From: Izemoplasma sp964435595
Lineage (GTDB): Bacteria > Bacillota_I > Bacilli_A > Izemoplasmatales > Izemoplasmataceae
DNA: 53,686 bases
Assembly (NCBI GenBank): GCA_964435595.1
Contig: CAYSZV010000015.1
Location: 1 to 53,686, forward strand
Direction: 5' to 3'
The position numbers and the translations under genes are program-made. Positions 9,669-16,817 of the stretch are shown piece after piece. How positions within the stretch are numbered: position 1 is the stretch's first letter; the number at the start of each line of letters is the position of its first letter. The notes under the pieces are model-generated. The model had not been told where the DNA came from. It worked only from the letters and a program-made list of their open reading frames with translations, and made no database searches.

Positions 9669-10094
9669 TTAGTCTTCTATTACGATTCCCATGTTTCTTG
9701 CAGATCCTGCAATAATGTTCATTGCTGCTTCAACGTCATTTGCGTTTAAGTCAGGCATTTTTGTTTCAGCAATTTCACGTAATTGATCACGTGTAATGCT
9801 TCCAACTTTTTCTAATAAACTGTTACCTGCTCCTTTTGGTACGCCAGCTGCTTTTTTTAATAAATCGCTTGCTGGTGGAGTTTTAGTAACGAAAGTAAAA
9901 CTTCTGTCATCATAAACAGTAATTACAACAGGGATAACGCTTCCCATTTTATCCTTTGTTGCTTCATTGAATTTTAAACAAAATTCTTGGATGTTAACAC
10001 CTGCTTGTCCTAATGCTGGACCTACTGGTGGAGCTGGATTAGCTCTTCCCGCTTGGATTTGTAGTTTTACTTGAGTCTTAATTTCTTTAGCCAC
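9669..10094 (-). CDS. rplK: Ribosomal protein uL11
   Basis: GTPase-centre protein of the 50S subunit, 141 residues when started at the GTG at 10092-10094. That start follows AGGAGGTG with good spacing and gives VAKEIKTQVKLQIQAG. The longer frame would place its initiator inside the ribosome-binding site. The proline-rich NPAPPVGPALGQAGVNI segment (about residues 20-37) is the thiostrepton/micrococcin-contacting N-terminal domain. It is the first gene of the rplK-rplA unit, with its own promoter at 10186-10215. Confidence 0.98.
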   Translation of the reverse strand: MAKEIKTQVKLQIQAGRANPAPPVGPALGQAGVNIQEFCLKFNEATKDKMGSVIPVVITVYDDRSFTFVTKTPPASDLLKKAAGVPKGAGNSLLEKVGSITRDQLREIAETKMPDLNANDVEAAMNIIAGSARNMGIVIED

Positions 10095-10152
10095 GAAAGA
10101 CACCTCCTCTTTGGTCGTGATGTGGTCATCGGCTTACGCCTTCCACTCAGTT

Positions 10153-10186
10153 AAAAAAATAGCATGGCATAATCCATGCCACGCTA
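10153..10186 (-). terminator. Intrinsic terminator after nusG
   Basis: An 11-bp stem with one G-U pair (10160-10170 with 10176-10186, 5-nt loop) is followed on the minus strand by seven T (10153-10159). It ends the rpmG-secE-nusG transcript. The distal stem arm overlaps the start region of the rplK promoter. Confidence 0.85.
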
Positions 10187-10215
10187 TTATACTATATTAG
10201 TATAAGTATTGTCAA
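10186..10215 (-). promoter_or_regulatory. Strong sigma-A promoter for rplK-rplA
   Basis: Perfect TTGACA (10210-10215), 18-nt spacer and perfect TATAAT (10186-10191) on the minus strand. The predicted start site, near 10179, lies inside the upstream arm of the nusG terminator hairpin. Transcripts begun here would therefore lack most of that arm and escape termination. Confidence 0.75.
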
Positions 10216-10235
10216 GTAATTCTTCTTTATACTTT

Positions 10236-10772
10236 TTATACTTTTTCTACGTCTTCAAATCCTAATTCAACCGGAGTTTGACGACCAAACATATCTACCA
10301 ATACAACAATGATTTGTTTTTCGGCATCAATACTGTCAACATCTCCAATTTGATCTCTAAATGGTCCTGTAACAACTCTTGCTTTTTGACCCACTTCGAT
10401 TTCAAACTTAGGAATTTCCATAAGTCCAGCTTTTTTCAAAATTGGAATGATTTCTTCAGGTGGCAACGGAACTGGTTTCGTTCCTCCTCCTGAACTTCCT
10501 AAGAATCCTGTAACACCAGGAGTATTACGAACAACGAACCAAGAATCATCAGTTACTTCCATTTCAATAAAAACATATCCAGGGAATATTTTAACTAATT
10601 TTTCTTTGATTGTTCCATCAGCTTTTTTCTCTTGTCTGATTTCTTCAGGTATCATTACTTGGAAGATTTTGTCTTCCATTTGCATCGATTCAATACGACG
10701 CTCAAGGTTTAATTTAACAGAATTTTCATATCCAGAGTATGTTTGGCAAACATACCATCTACGTTCTTCCAT
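10236..10772 (-). CDS. nusG: Transcription elongation/antitermination factor NusG
   Basis: 178 residues. The NGN domain (WYVCQTYSGYENSVKLNLERR, about 6-26, through KIFPGYVFIEMEVTDDSWFVVRNTPGVTGFLG) binds the RNA polymerase clamp. The C-terminal KOW domain (about 124-178) has VGQKARVVTGPFRDQIG. The ATG (10770-10772) lies 3 nt after the secE stop, with GGGGAT as ribosome-binding site inside secE. A terminator lies about 50 nt downstream. Confidence 0.98.
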   Translation of the reverse strand: MEERRWYVCQTYSGYENSVKLNLERRIESMQMEDKIFQVMIPEEIRQEKKADGTIKEKLVKIFPGYVFIEMEVTDDSWFVVRNTPGVTGFLGSSGGGTKPVPLPPEEIIPILKKAGLMEIPKFEIEVGQKARVVTGPFRDQIGDVDSIDAEKQIIVVLVDMFGRQTPVELGFEDVEKV

Positions 10773-10775
10773 TTA

Positions 10776-11234
10776 CTACGATCCCCATTTGTCAAATAAA
10801 TCGAATAATGGGTAAAGTACTGTTTCATATAAAATGAATACCAAAACTAAAAATAAAATAAATCCAAACACTCTTAATGAATGGTTTTTAATTATAGTAC
10901 CATTAGGCCAAGTTACTCTTTTCATTTCTTTAACACTAGGTTTGAAATATGGATATAGACCCATAATTAATGCTCCAATTCCCATCAATAAAATGAAAAC
11001 TTGGAAAATCATGATTCCAGTATCTGTTCCAAAAATCCAACTATTCCACCAAGCATCTGTATTTGTGATACTTAGATAAGGTTGAGTTTGCCCTGTTGGG
11101 ACATGTCCTGAAACCAAATAGTATCCTACTACAGTTACTAAAAGCCCCATAATAACAACTAAGATTCTATCCGCCGGATACTCTGTTGTTAATATTTTTA
11201 AAACTCTATTTTCTTTTTGTTCTTGCTTTGCCAT
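10776..11234 (-). CDS. secE: Preprotein translocase subunit SecE, three-helix form
   Basis: 152 residues, more than twice the usual 60-70 of Gram-positive SecE. The conserved amphipathic SecE segment PSVKEMKRVTWP (about 99-110) and the essential last transmembrane helix (about 121-140) are at the C-terminus. Two more hydrophobic helices precede them (about 23-41 and 73-93), joined by a Trp-rich loop, a layout like the three-helix E. coli SecE. It lies between rpmG and nusG as expected, and its stop is 3 nt from the nusG start. SecE clamps SecY (encoded here at 48667-49998). Confidence 0.95.
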   Translation of the reverse strand: MAKQEQKENRVLKILTTEYPADRILVVIMGLLVTVVGYYLVSGHVPTGQTQPYLSITNTDAWWNSWIFGTDTGIMIFQVFILLMGIGALIMGLYPYFKPSVKEMKRVTWPNGTIIKNHSLRVFGFILFLVLVFILYETVLYPLFDLFDKWGS

Positions 11235-11246
11235 ATTAAATCACTC

Positions 11247-11393
11247 CTATTTACTTTGCTTATGAAGTGTGTGTGTTCCGCATCTTTTACAGAACTTCTT
11301 CACTTCTAAACGTTCTTTATTATCCTTATTTTTATATGTTGTATAATTGCGTGATAAACACACTTCACATATAAGTATTACTTTTTCTCTCAT
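11247..11393 (-). CDS. rpmG: Ribosomal protein bL33, zinc-binding form
   Basis: A 48-residue gene. It begins MREKVILICEVCLSRNYTT and ends THTLHKQSK. Two CxxC pairs (CEVC and CKRC) mark the zinc-binding paralogue of L33. ATG at 11391-11393 follows GTGGTGATAAA. It is first in the rpmG-secE-nusG unit, 12 nt before secE, the same order as in Bacillus. A promoter overlaps the end of the preceding sigma-factor gene. Confidence 0.95.
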   Translation of the reverse strand: MREKVILICEVCLSRNYTTYKNKDNKERLEVKKFCKRCGTHTLHKQSK

Positions 11394-11416
11394 TTTATCA
11401 CCACTTGCAAATATAT

Positions 11417-11445
11417 AATTTAGCAAATAACATGTCCTTTGTCAA
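11417..11445 (-). promoter_or_regulatory. Putative sigma-A promoter for rpmG-secE-nusG
   Basis: The minus strand has TTGACA (11440-11445), 17-nt spacer and TAAATT (11417-11422). It begins right after the sigH-like stop codon, giving a leader of about 20 nt before rpmG. Confidence 0.6.
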
Positions 11446-11446
11446 G

Positions 11447-11983
11447 TTAGTTTGTAAAATGACTATCAATTTTTTTCTTTGCACGATACAAAGAATTATA
11501 CACATTTTTTTCTGACAGATCATATTTTTCCGTAATAAAATGGACACTAAAGTTATTTAACTCTCTTAAAGTATATACTAAATATTCATTTTTTGTAAGA
11601 ACTTTCTTTATTTCATCTAAATAGATATCAGCCATCTCATTTTTGTTTACATTAATTTGACTATTTTCATAAATATAGTGAATATTTTTCTCCATTATTT
11701 CAGCTCTTCTAACTCGTTGTGTTACAAAACTAACATACTTTCTAGTTAGATTCAACTGAAAGTATCTAGTAAATGATTTCCCATTATTGAAATCATAAAA
11801 TCTAATTGATTTATATAACATTAGAAGACCTTCTTGATACATATCATCTACATCGTACATCAGGTTAAACTTATAGATGGTTTTATAAATTAAAGGTTTG
11901 TATTTCTCAAACATAATCTCTAAGGCATCTTGATTCCCCTCTCGGATCAAATTGATTAACTCAAAGTCGTTATGTTTGAACAT
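11447..11983 (-). CDS. sigH: Sigma-70 family factor, SigH-like
   Basis: 178 residues. Region 2 is seen at about residues 8-85, with DVDDMYQEGLLMLYKSIRFYDF as the core-binding and -10-recognition helices. A degenerate linker follows, then a region 4 helix-turn-helix (about 125-175, LTKNEYLVYTLRELNNFS... YNSLYRAKKKI). The place between rlmB and rpmG-secE-nusG is that of Bacillus sigH. It is about 40 residues shorter than Bacillus SigH, and the promoter-binding helices are diverged. In Bacillus SigH drives sporulation and competence entry and in other Firmicutes competence; which applies here is unknown. ATG follows GGGTGAG. Confidence 0.82.
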   Translation of the reverse strand: MFKHNDFELINLIREGNQDALEIMFEKYKPLIYKTIYKFNLMYDVDDMYQEGLLMLYKSIRFYDFNNGKSFTRYFQLNLTRKYVSFVTQRVRRAEIMEKNIHYIYENSQINVNKNEMADIYLDEIKKVLTKNEYLVYTLRELNNFSVHFITEKYDLSEKNVYNSLYRAKKKIDSHFTN

Positions 11984-11990
11984 GTATTAC

Positions 11991-12698
11991 TCACCCTTTC
12001 TTATGAAACACCTCATAAATTACTAGGGCAGCTGAAACACTTGCATTCAGACTGTTCACATGACCAATCATAGGTATCTTCACTACATAGTCACAGTTTT
12101 CTTTTACTAGTCTTGAAATTCCTTTCCCTTCACTTCCAATCACAATTACCAAATTCGTATCTACATTGATATCGTGAATAGTTTGGTCGGTATTGGCATC
12201 CGTTCCAACAACCCAAAATCCTTTGTCTTTTAAAGATTTAATTGTATTTGTTAAATTTGTAACTTCTACTACATCAACATGTTCAATTGCACCTGTTGAT
12301 ACTTTTGCAACCGTTGCATTCAGTTTTACACTTCTGTTTTTAGCTATGATGATTGCATCAACACCAAAAGCATCCGCACTCCTTAAGATTGCACCTAAAT
12401 TATGTGGGTCTTCTAAAGAATCAAGCATTACAAATACTTTGTTTTCTTTATTACTGTCTATTACTTGATCTAATGTTTTATATTTATAATCATCAATCAA
12501 AGCACCAATTCCCTGATTGTTACTAGGCAATAATTTTTGCACTTCTTGTTTGTCTAATTCTTTTATTTTAAGATTGTTTTTTCTAGCCAACAAAACAACA
12601 TCCTTATTGCTACCTCTTAAAACATATAATTCGTGAATTTTGCGTCCGACTTTTATTGCTTCAGTTACAGTATTTTTACCTGTAATAATGATTGACAT
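11991..12698 (-). CDS. rlmB: 23S rRNA (guanosine-2'-O)-methyltransferase, TrmH/RlmB family
   Basis: A SPOUT-class 2'-O-ribose methyltransferase of 235 residues. The N-terminal substrate-binding domain (about 1-70) has GKNTVTEAI. The three SpoU motifs are present: LEDPHNLGAILRSADAFG, IVIGSEGKGISRLV and IPMIGHVNSLNASVSAAL, which forms the trefoil-knot SAM site. I start it at ATG 12696-12698 after AAAGGAAGTG; the open frame extends 16 codons further upstream without a ribosome-binding site. The sigma-factor gene follows after 8 nt. RlmB modifies G2251 of 23S rRNA in E. coli; the same target is assumed. Confidence 0.93.
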   Translation of the reverse strand: MSIIITGKNTVTEAIKVGRKIHELYVLRGSNKDVVLLARKNNLKIKELDKQEVQKLLPSNNQGIGALIDDYKYKTLDQVIDSNKENKVFVMLDSLEDPHNLGAILRSADAFGVDAIIIAKNRSVKLNATVAKVSTGAIEHVDVVEVTNLTNTIKSLKDKGFWVVGTDANTDQTIHDINVDTNLVIVIGSEGKGISRLVKENCDYVVKIPMIGHVNSLNASVSAALVIYEVFHKKG

Positions 12699-12773
12699 AT
12701 CATCACTTCCTTTGGGTATTTTCCATTCTAACATACTACGTATCACTTTTCTACAAAATTGGGTTGAAAAATA

Positions 12774-12802
12774 TAGACACCTAATTGAACTCTATGTATA
12801 AT
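12774..12802 (+). promoter_or_regulatory. Putative promoter of the CyuA-like gene
   Basis: TAGACA (12774-12779), 17-nt spacer, then TATAAT (12797-12802) with TG just before it (extended -10). The start site would fall near 12809, at the ribosome-binding site, so the leader would be very short. It is divergent from rlmB. Confidence 0.55.
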
Positions 12803-12821
12803 GGTTCTAAGAGGTGATACT

Positions 12822-13675
12822 GTGGATAGATCCAAAGCGATTTCTTTGTTGAATGGTAATATATCTAAAACGATGGGTTGTACCGATATTGGCGTTGTTG
12901 GATACATCGCATCAATCGGTGCATATACTTTAAGAAACAAAAAGATTAAATCAGTCCATTTAGTAATGAGTGAGGAACTATATAAAAACAGCGTAAATGT
13001 TGGTGTTCCAGGTCTTCGAGAAAGCGGATTAGATAAAGCAGTTGCTTTGGGTATTTTATTAAAAAACCCAACCAAACAACTCTCTGTTTTTGAAAGTGTA
13101 ACACGTGATGAAATCGACAAAATTGAAAGTTTATTAAATGAGATTGATGTTACAATTGAACACAAGAAATTTGATGACACAGTATTATATGAAGAATTAT
13201 TGGTAACCTCTACCGAAGGTGATTATACTAGGATTATCATTAAGGATTCTTATGATAACGTTACTTTCGTTGAACGAAATGGAACACAACTAGATGATTA
13301 TGCTCGTAGTGCTTTATTGACAAGAGTAAACAAACACAAAATCAACAATTATGATGAAATTCTAGACTTCGTTGAAAAGAATGATTTCACGGGTCTTGAA
13401 GAATTATTTGAAATTGCAGAATTTCAATATGAAAACGCCAGAAAAGAAATCAAAATTGAGGGTGGAAATTTCCTCGTTGAAGATTTAAGAATGGCTCAAA
13501 AAGAATGTCTTTACGATCTCTCTAATTTTCTAAGAAAACATATCACTGTTCCATCTAGGAAAAGAATGGTTGGTGATATTTACACAGTATACGGCGTTGC
13601 AGGTAGTGGAAATTTAGGAATCGGAACACTGGTAACCCCTATGTTTCTCGCACACGCTTTAGACTTAAGCGAAGC
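12822..13675 (+). CDS. CyuA / UPF0597 family protein, N-terminal part, broken by assembly gap
   Basis: About 284 residues of a protein related to L-cysteine desulfidase / serine dehydratase alpha family (CyuA, YhaM). The family binds a [4Fe-4S] cluster with one N-terminal and two C-terminal cysteines and releases H2S or ammonia from cysteine or related amino acids. The N-terminal cysteine is in KTMGCTDIGVV, where most members have GCTEP, and the NVGVPG segment follows. I start at GTG 12822 because AAGAGGTGA lies 5 nt upstream. The frame runs into ten Ns; its C-terminal part resumes near 13901. Plus-strand, divergent from rlmB. Substrate unknown. Confidence 0.75.
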
Positions 13676-13685
13676 NNNNNNNNNN
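13676..13685. other. Ten-N assembly gap
   Basis: Exactly ten unknown bases, the kind of spacer some assemblers insert when scaffolding contigs. The CyuA-like reading frame breaks here. Confidence 0.99.
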
Positions 13686-13739
13686 AGCCCCGGATTGTGA
13701 TTCCGGTTGTCGCGGGTTCGAGCCCCGTCGGTCGCCCCA
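13686..13739 (+). tRNA. tRNA-His, 3' part only
   Basis: The sequence starts inside the D-arm/anticodon-stem region. The anticodon arm is CCGGA, loop TTGTGAT, TCCGG (13690-13706), with anticodon GTG at 13697-13699. A 5-nt variable loop, T-arm GCGGG TTCGAGC CCCGT (13712-13728), acceptor strand CGGTCGC, discriminator C (typical of tRNA-His) and encoded CCA follow. The 5' acceptor, most of the D arm and any promoter are missing because of the N gap. The fragment is far more GC-rich than anything near it, so it may not belong here. Confidence 0.8.
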
Positions 13740-13900
13740 TTCATCCACCAAATCACCATTGGACAATAAAACAGGGTAGGCGGCTTTATCGGCTTCAATT
13801 CGTACAATGTTTTTTCTATGTCTTTCATACACTATGTAGGCTATAGTAAAACCGATTACAGTTAATGATATGCCTAAAAAACCTAATAATAATCCGTGTT
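13740..13900 (-). other. Unassigned sequence with a minus-strand ORF fragment, probably misjoined
   Basis: Between the tRNA-His fragment and the resumed CyuA-like frame. On the minus strand a frame opens at an ATG (13908-13910) with one hydrophobic helix (LLLGFLGISLTVIGFTIAYI) and the continuation YERHRKNIVRIEADKAAY. It then reads on without a stop through the tRNA to the N gap. There is no ribosome-binding site, and the ATG overlaps the CyuA-like coding sequence. I do not recognise it. Only about 6-10 codons are expected between the two CyuA halves, so this block looks foreign to the locus. Confidence 0.5.
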
Positions 13901-14293
13901 GTATTGTCATTTTTTACTTCAGTCTATGTAAAACAAGAGATGAGTATTGTCACCGTATTATGCGGAACTGGACACGCAACAGGATGTAGTGCAGCCGCAG
14001 TTACAGCATACATTAAAGAGGCATCAAGAGCCCAAATCAAAGAAGCAATCAACACATATTTGGCTACATCAATGGGATTCATCTGTGATGGTGCTAAATT
14101 AAGTTGTACTCATAAAGTATCTTTCGCAGGAATGAATGGAATGATCGCAGCTAAAATGGTCCTAGATAATCACATGACCTGTGATGGAACAGGATTAAAC
14201 AAAGCAGATGTTGATACTACAATTAAAAATCTAGGAAAACTAAACAATGAGATAATGCACTCCGTGAACAAAGGAATCATTGATCTTATCTAA
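13901..14293 (+). CDS. CyuA / UPF0597 family protein, C-terminal part
   Basis: Continuation of the gene begun at 12822. It resumes with VLSFFTSVYVKQEMS, the family helix just before the second cluster-binding region. It has VLCGTGHATGCSAAAV and the third cysteine motif ICDGAKLSCTHKV, then NLGKLNNEIMHSV and a TAA stop at 14291-14293. With the first part this gives about 415 residues, close to the family length of about 430, so little native sequence is missing. DUF554 follows after 12 nt. Confidence 0.72.
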   Translation, partial: VLSFFTSVYVKQEMSIVTVLCGTGHATGCSAAAVTAYIKEASRAQIKEAINTYLATSMGFICDGAKLSCTHKVSFAGMNGMIAAKMVLDNHMTCDGTGLNKADVDTTIKNLGKLNNEIMHSVNKGIIDLI

Positions 14294-14305
14294 AGGAGTG
14301 ATATT

Positions 14306-14989
14306 ATGTTCGGGGTAATCGTGAATGTTATTGCAATTATTATAGGTAGTTCAATCGGACTACTACTAAAAAAAGGACTACCAGAAAAAATAAAAACAAT
14401 CGTTATTCAAGCAATCGGATTAGCTACTGTTGCAATCGGAATCGCCGATGCAATTAAAACAGAAAATCCATTACTTTTGATTTTAAGTCTTGTTATTGGT
14501 GGAATCATAGGTACATTACTAATGATTGATCATAGATTAGAAAAAGTTGGAGAATATGCTGAAAGTAAGTTCTCCGGTCAAGAGAGTGAGGGAAATGGAT
14601 TTGCAAAAGGATTCGTACTTGCTACACTCGTTTATTGTATTGGTGCTATGGCAATTGTCGGAAGTATCGAAGCTGGTGTTCAAGGAGATTATTCAACCCT
14701 ATATATCAAATCTCTGCTAGATGGTGTTACTGCAATTATCTTCACTTCCACACTTGGTATAGGAGTAATGTTTTCAATCATTCCGGTCTTTATATATCAA
14801 GGGACAATGGTATTGCTTGGGATTCAACTAGAGCCACTTCTAACAGACCAAATGATTACTGAAATGAGTGCTGTTGGAGGAATATTAATTTTTGCAATTG
14901 GTCTCAATCTATTAAATATTAAGAAACTAAATTTAGGAGATTTGCTTCCAGCTATATTCATTCCGATCATATATTTTCTCATTATTTAA
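14306..14989 (+). CDS. DUF554 family integral membrane protein
   Basis: 227 residues with about seven hydrophobic helices. The N-terminal GVIVNVIAIIIGSSIGLLLKKGLPEKI and the central FVLATLVYCIGAMAIVGSIEAG are hallmarks of the DUF554 (YdfK/YqgA) family, whose transport substrate is not established. ATG 14306 follows AAAGGAGTGATATT. It is 12 nt after the CyuA-like gene, so the two probably share a transcript. A link to amino-acid metabolism rests on that alone. Confidence 0.85.
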   Translation: MFGVIVNVIAIIIGSSIGLLLKKGLPEKIKTIVIQAIGLATVAIGIADAIKTENPLLLILSLVIGGIIGTLLMIDHRLEKVGEYAESKFSGQESEGNGFAKGFVLATLVYCIGAMAIVGSIEAGVQGDYSTLYIKSLLDGVTAIIFTSTLGIGVMFSIIPVFIYQGTMVLLGIQLEPLLTDQMITEMSAVGGILIFAIGLNLLNIKKLNLGDLLPAIFIPIIYFLII

Positions 14990-14992
14990 CAT

Positions 14993-15017
14993 AAAAAGGA
15001 GAACTCAGTTCTCCTTT
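14993..15017 (-). terminator. Convergent terminator between DUF554 gene and mrnC
   Basis: Perfect inverted repeat AAAGGAGAACT / AGTTCTCCTTT (14995-15005 with 15007-15017). On the minus strand it is followed by five T, so it mainly ends the cysS-mrnC transcript. The mrnC TGA (15005-15007) lies in the hairpin tip. It may also stop plus-strand transcripts from the DUF554 gene, though the plus-strand T run is short. Confidence 0.8.
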
Positions 15018-15370
15018 GTTATTTCATCCAATAATTCATAAATTCTTTCAAATTGTTTCTCTAGATACAGATACCCAAACAAAGCTTCAAGTCCGGTTGC
15101 ATGGCGGTATTCTGTAATGGTTGCGTTTTTTGCTTTACGTTCTCCATTTGCATTTCTACCGCGTTTGAAGATTGCCAATTCTTCATCATGTAATAAAGAG
15201 AGAATTTTCTCGACTGCTTTATTTTGTCCAACAGCACTGGTATACTCAATTACCAACTTATGAAGGTGATCCACTTTTTGGATTCCTTTTTTTATAAACA
15301 TTTCCCGAATGAGTACTTCATATATCGCATCTCCAATATAAGCTAAAGTAACTCCACTTAACTGAGACAT
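15005..15370 (-). CDS. mrnC: Mini-ribonuclease 3
   Basis: A stand-alone RNase III catalytic domain without the dsRNA-binding domain, 121 residues. In Bacillus it matures 23S rRNA ends. The signature YIGDAIYEVLIRE (about residues 12-24) holds the catalytic Asp and the nearby Glu; GLEALFGYLYLEKQFERI at the C-terminus is the second metal-binding segment. Its ATG overlaps the cysS stop by one base (TGATG), so the genes are translationally coupled. An in-frame TTG one codon earlier is possible but unlikely. Same cysS-mrnC order as Bacillus. Confidence 0.94.
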   Translation of the reverse strand: MSQLSGVTLAYIGDAIYEVLIREMFIKKGIQKVDHLHKLVIEYTSAVGQNKAVEKILSLLHDEELAIFKRGRNANGERKAKNATITEYRHATGLEALFGYLYLEKQFERIYELLDEITKEN

Positions 15371-16707
15371 CAAATGATACCTTTTTCTTGTAGTATTGCT
15401 CTATACTTGTCTGCACCTTCAAAATCTTTTTCTTTTCTTGCAATTTCCCATTTAATGTACACTTCTTTGTCTTCTTTCGCCAAAGGAGATACATCAATTT
15501 TAAGACCAAGTACTTGGAAAATATCATCATATACTTTTAATACAGATAACAGCAACTCATATTCTACTTTAGAACGATTTAGTTGATTTGCTTTTTTCGT
15601 TAAATCTTGAAGGCATGTTATTGCATTTGCTGTATTAAAATCATTATCCATCGCAATTAAAAAATTCTTATAAATCAATAATAAATCGGGATCAATTTTA
15701 GCGTTTGCGTACATCATATCTGCAAGGTCTAGTTTTAAGTAAATTGCTTTATAGATTCTAGCAATTTTTTCCCATTCTTTTTCATATCCAGCTAAAGCTT
15801 CATCAGAATAATTGATTGGAGAACGGTAATGTGTTGATAAGGTAAACATTCTAAAGGCATTAGAATCTACAATCAAGTCTTTCACCAAAACAATTTCACC
15901 TTCTGATTTACTCATTTTACTACCCTTTATATTTAACAGTCCGTTATGCATCCAATAATTAGCAATAGCATGTCCATGCAGAACTTCTGATTGAGCAATT
16001 TCATTCTCATGATGAGGAAACATAAGTCCACTTCCACCACCATGAATATCAATTTTTTCTCCAAATATGTTGTCAATCATAGCAACACATTCTGTATGCC
16101 ATCCAGGGCGACCTTTTCCAAATCGACTATCAAACTGTATCCCCACATCAGTTTTCTTCCATAAAGTGAAGTCAAGTGGGTTTTCTTTCTTGTCATTGAT
16201 TTCAATTCTTGACCCACTTATTAAATCCTGAATATTTCTATTTGATAGTTTACCATATTCTTTCACATGTTCCACTCTAAAATATACATCTCCATCCACT
16301 TCGTATGCAAAACCTTTGTCAACCAGCATTTCTATATAATGGATGATTTGATCCAAATACTCTGTTACTTTTGGTTTAATATAATCAGTCGATGCATTCA
16401 CTTTTTCAACATCAGCTAAAAATGCAGCGATAAATTTCTCAGAAACTTCCCTCTCTGCTACCTCTAACTCTAAAGCCTTCGTAATAATCTTATCATCTAC
16501 ATCGGTGAAGTTAGAAGCAAACTTAACTTCATATCCACGATGTTCAAAATACTTTCTGACAGTATCAAAAAAGATTACCGGTCTGGCATTTCCAATATGT
16601 ATATAGTTATATACAGTCGGTCCGCAGACATACATGTTGACTTTCCCTTCGTGGATTGGAACAAAGTCTTCTAATTGATTTGTATAAGTATTAAATATCT
16701 TCATCAT
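15370..16707 (-). CDS. cysS: Cysteinyl-tRNA synthetase
   Basis: Class I aminoacyl-tRNA synthetase, about 445 residues. It has the HIGH equivalent YIHIGNARP, the zinc-site cysteine CGPTVYN, GWHTECVAM and HGGGSGLMFPHHENE with the other zinc ligands, and KMSKS in GSKMSKSEG. Two adjacent ATG codons (16705-16707 and 16702-16704) both suit the AGGAAG upstream. A GTG two codons further out lies too close to it. It has its own promoter and no T-box leader. Followed by mrnC with overlapping stop and start. Confidence 0.97.
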   Translation of the reverse strand: MMKIFNTYTNQLEDFVPIHEGKVNMYVCGPTVYNYIHIGNARPVIFFDTVRKYFEHRGYEVKFASNFTDVDDKIITKALELEVAEREVSEKFIAAFLADVEKVNASTDYIKPKVTEYLDQIIHYIEMLVDKGFAYEVDGDVYFRVEHVKEYGKLSNRNIQDLISGSRIEINDKKENPLDFTLWKKTDVGIQFDSRFGKGRPGWHTECVAMIDNIFGEKIDIHGGGSGLMFPHHENEIAQSEVLHGHAIANYWMHNGLLNIKGSKMSKSEGEIVLVKDLIVDSNAFRMFTLSTHYRSPINYSDEALAGYEKEWEKIARIYKAIYLKLDLADMMYANAKIDPDLLLIYKNFLIAMDNDFNTANAITCLQDLTKKANQLNRSKVEYELLLSVLKVYDDIFQVLGLKIDVSPLAKEDKEVYIKWEIARKEKDFEGADKYRAILQEKGII

Positions 16708-16745
16708 TATCACTTCCTATTATCTATGTGTAACATATCATACTC

Positions 16746-16774
16746 ATTATAGTCAATAATTACATGAAAGTAAA
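16746..16774 (-). promoter_or_regulatory. Putative cysS promoter
   Basis: The minus strand has TTTACT (16769-16774), 17-nt spacer and a perfect TATAAT (16746-16751). The leader would be about 33 nt, too short for a T-box riboswitch. Confidence 0.6.
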
Positions 16775-16776
16775 AC

Positions 16777-16804
16777 AAAAAAAAGTAGGAGTTTACACTC
16801 CTAC
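16777..16804 (-). terminator. Intrinsic terminator of the cold-shock gene
   Basis: An 8-bp perfect stem GTAGGAGT/ACTCCTAC with a 4-nt loop (16785-16804) and eight T on the minus strand (16777-16784), 13 nt after the csp stop. Confidence 0.9.
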
Positions 16805-16817
16805 TCTCGTTAATTCA

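Noticed and set aside
13686..13739. tRNA-His as an integration site of a mobile island
   Set aside because: No integrase, no direct repeat of the tRNA end, and the fragment abuts an N gap inside a protein gene.
13740..13910. Genuine minus-strand membrane protein gene
   Set aside because: No ribosome-binding site, it runs without stop through a tRNA sequence into the gap, and its ATG overlaps conserved CyuA codons.
16708..16784. T-box riboswitch before cysS
   Set aside because: The leader is about 33 nt from the mapped promoter boxes and has no T-box core. The same is true of gltX and metG.
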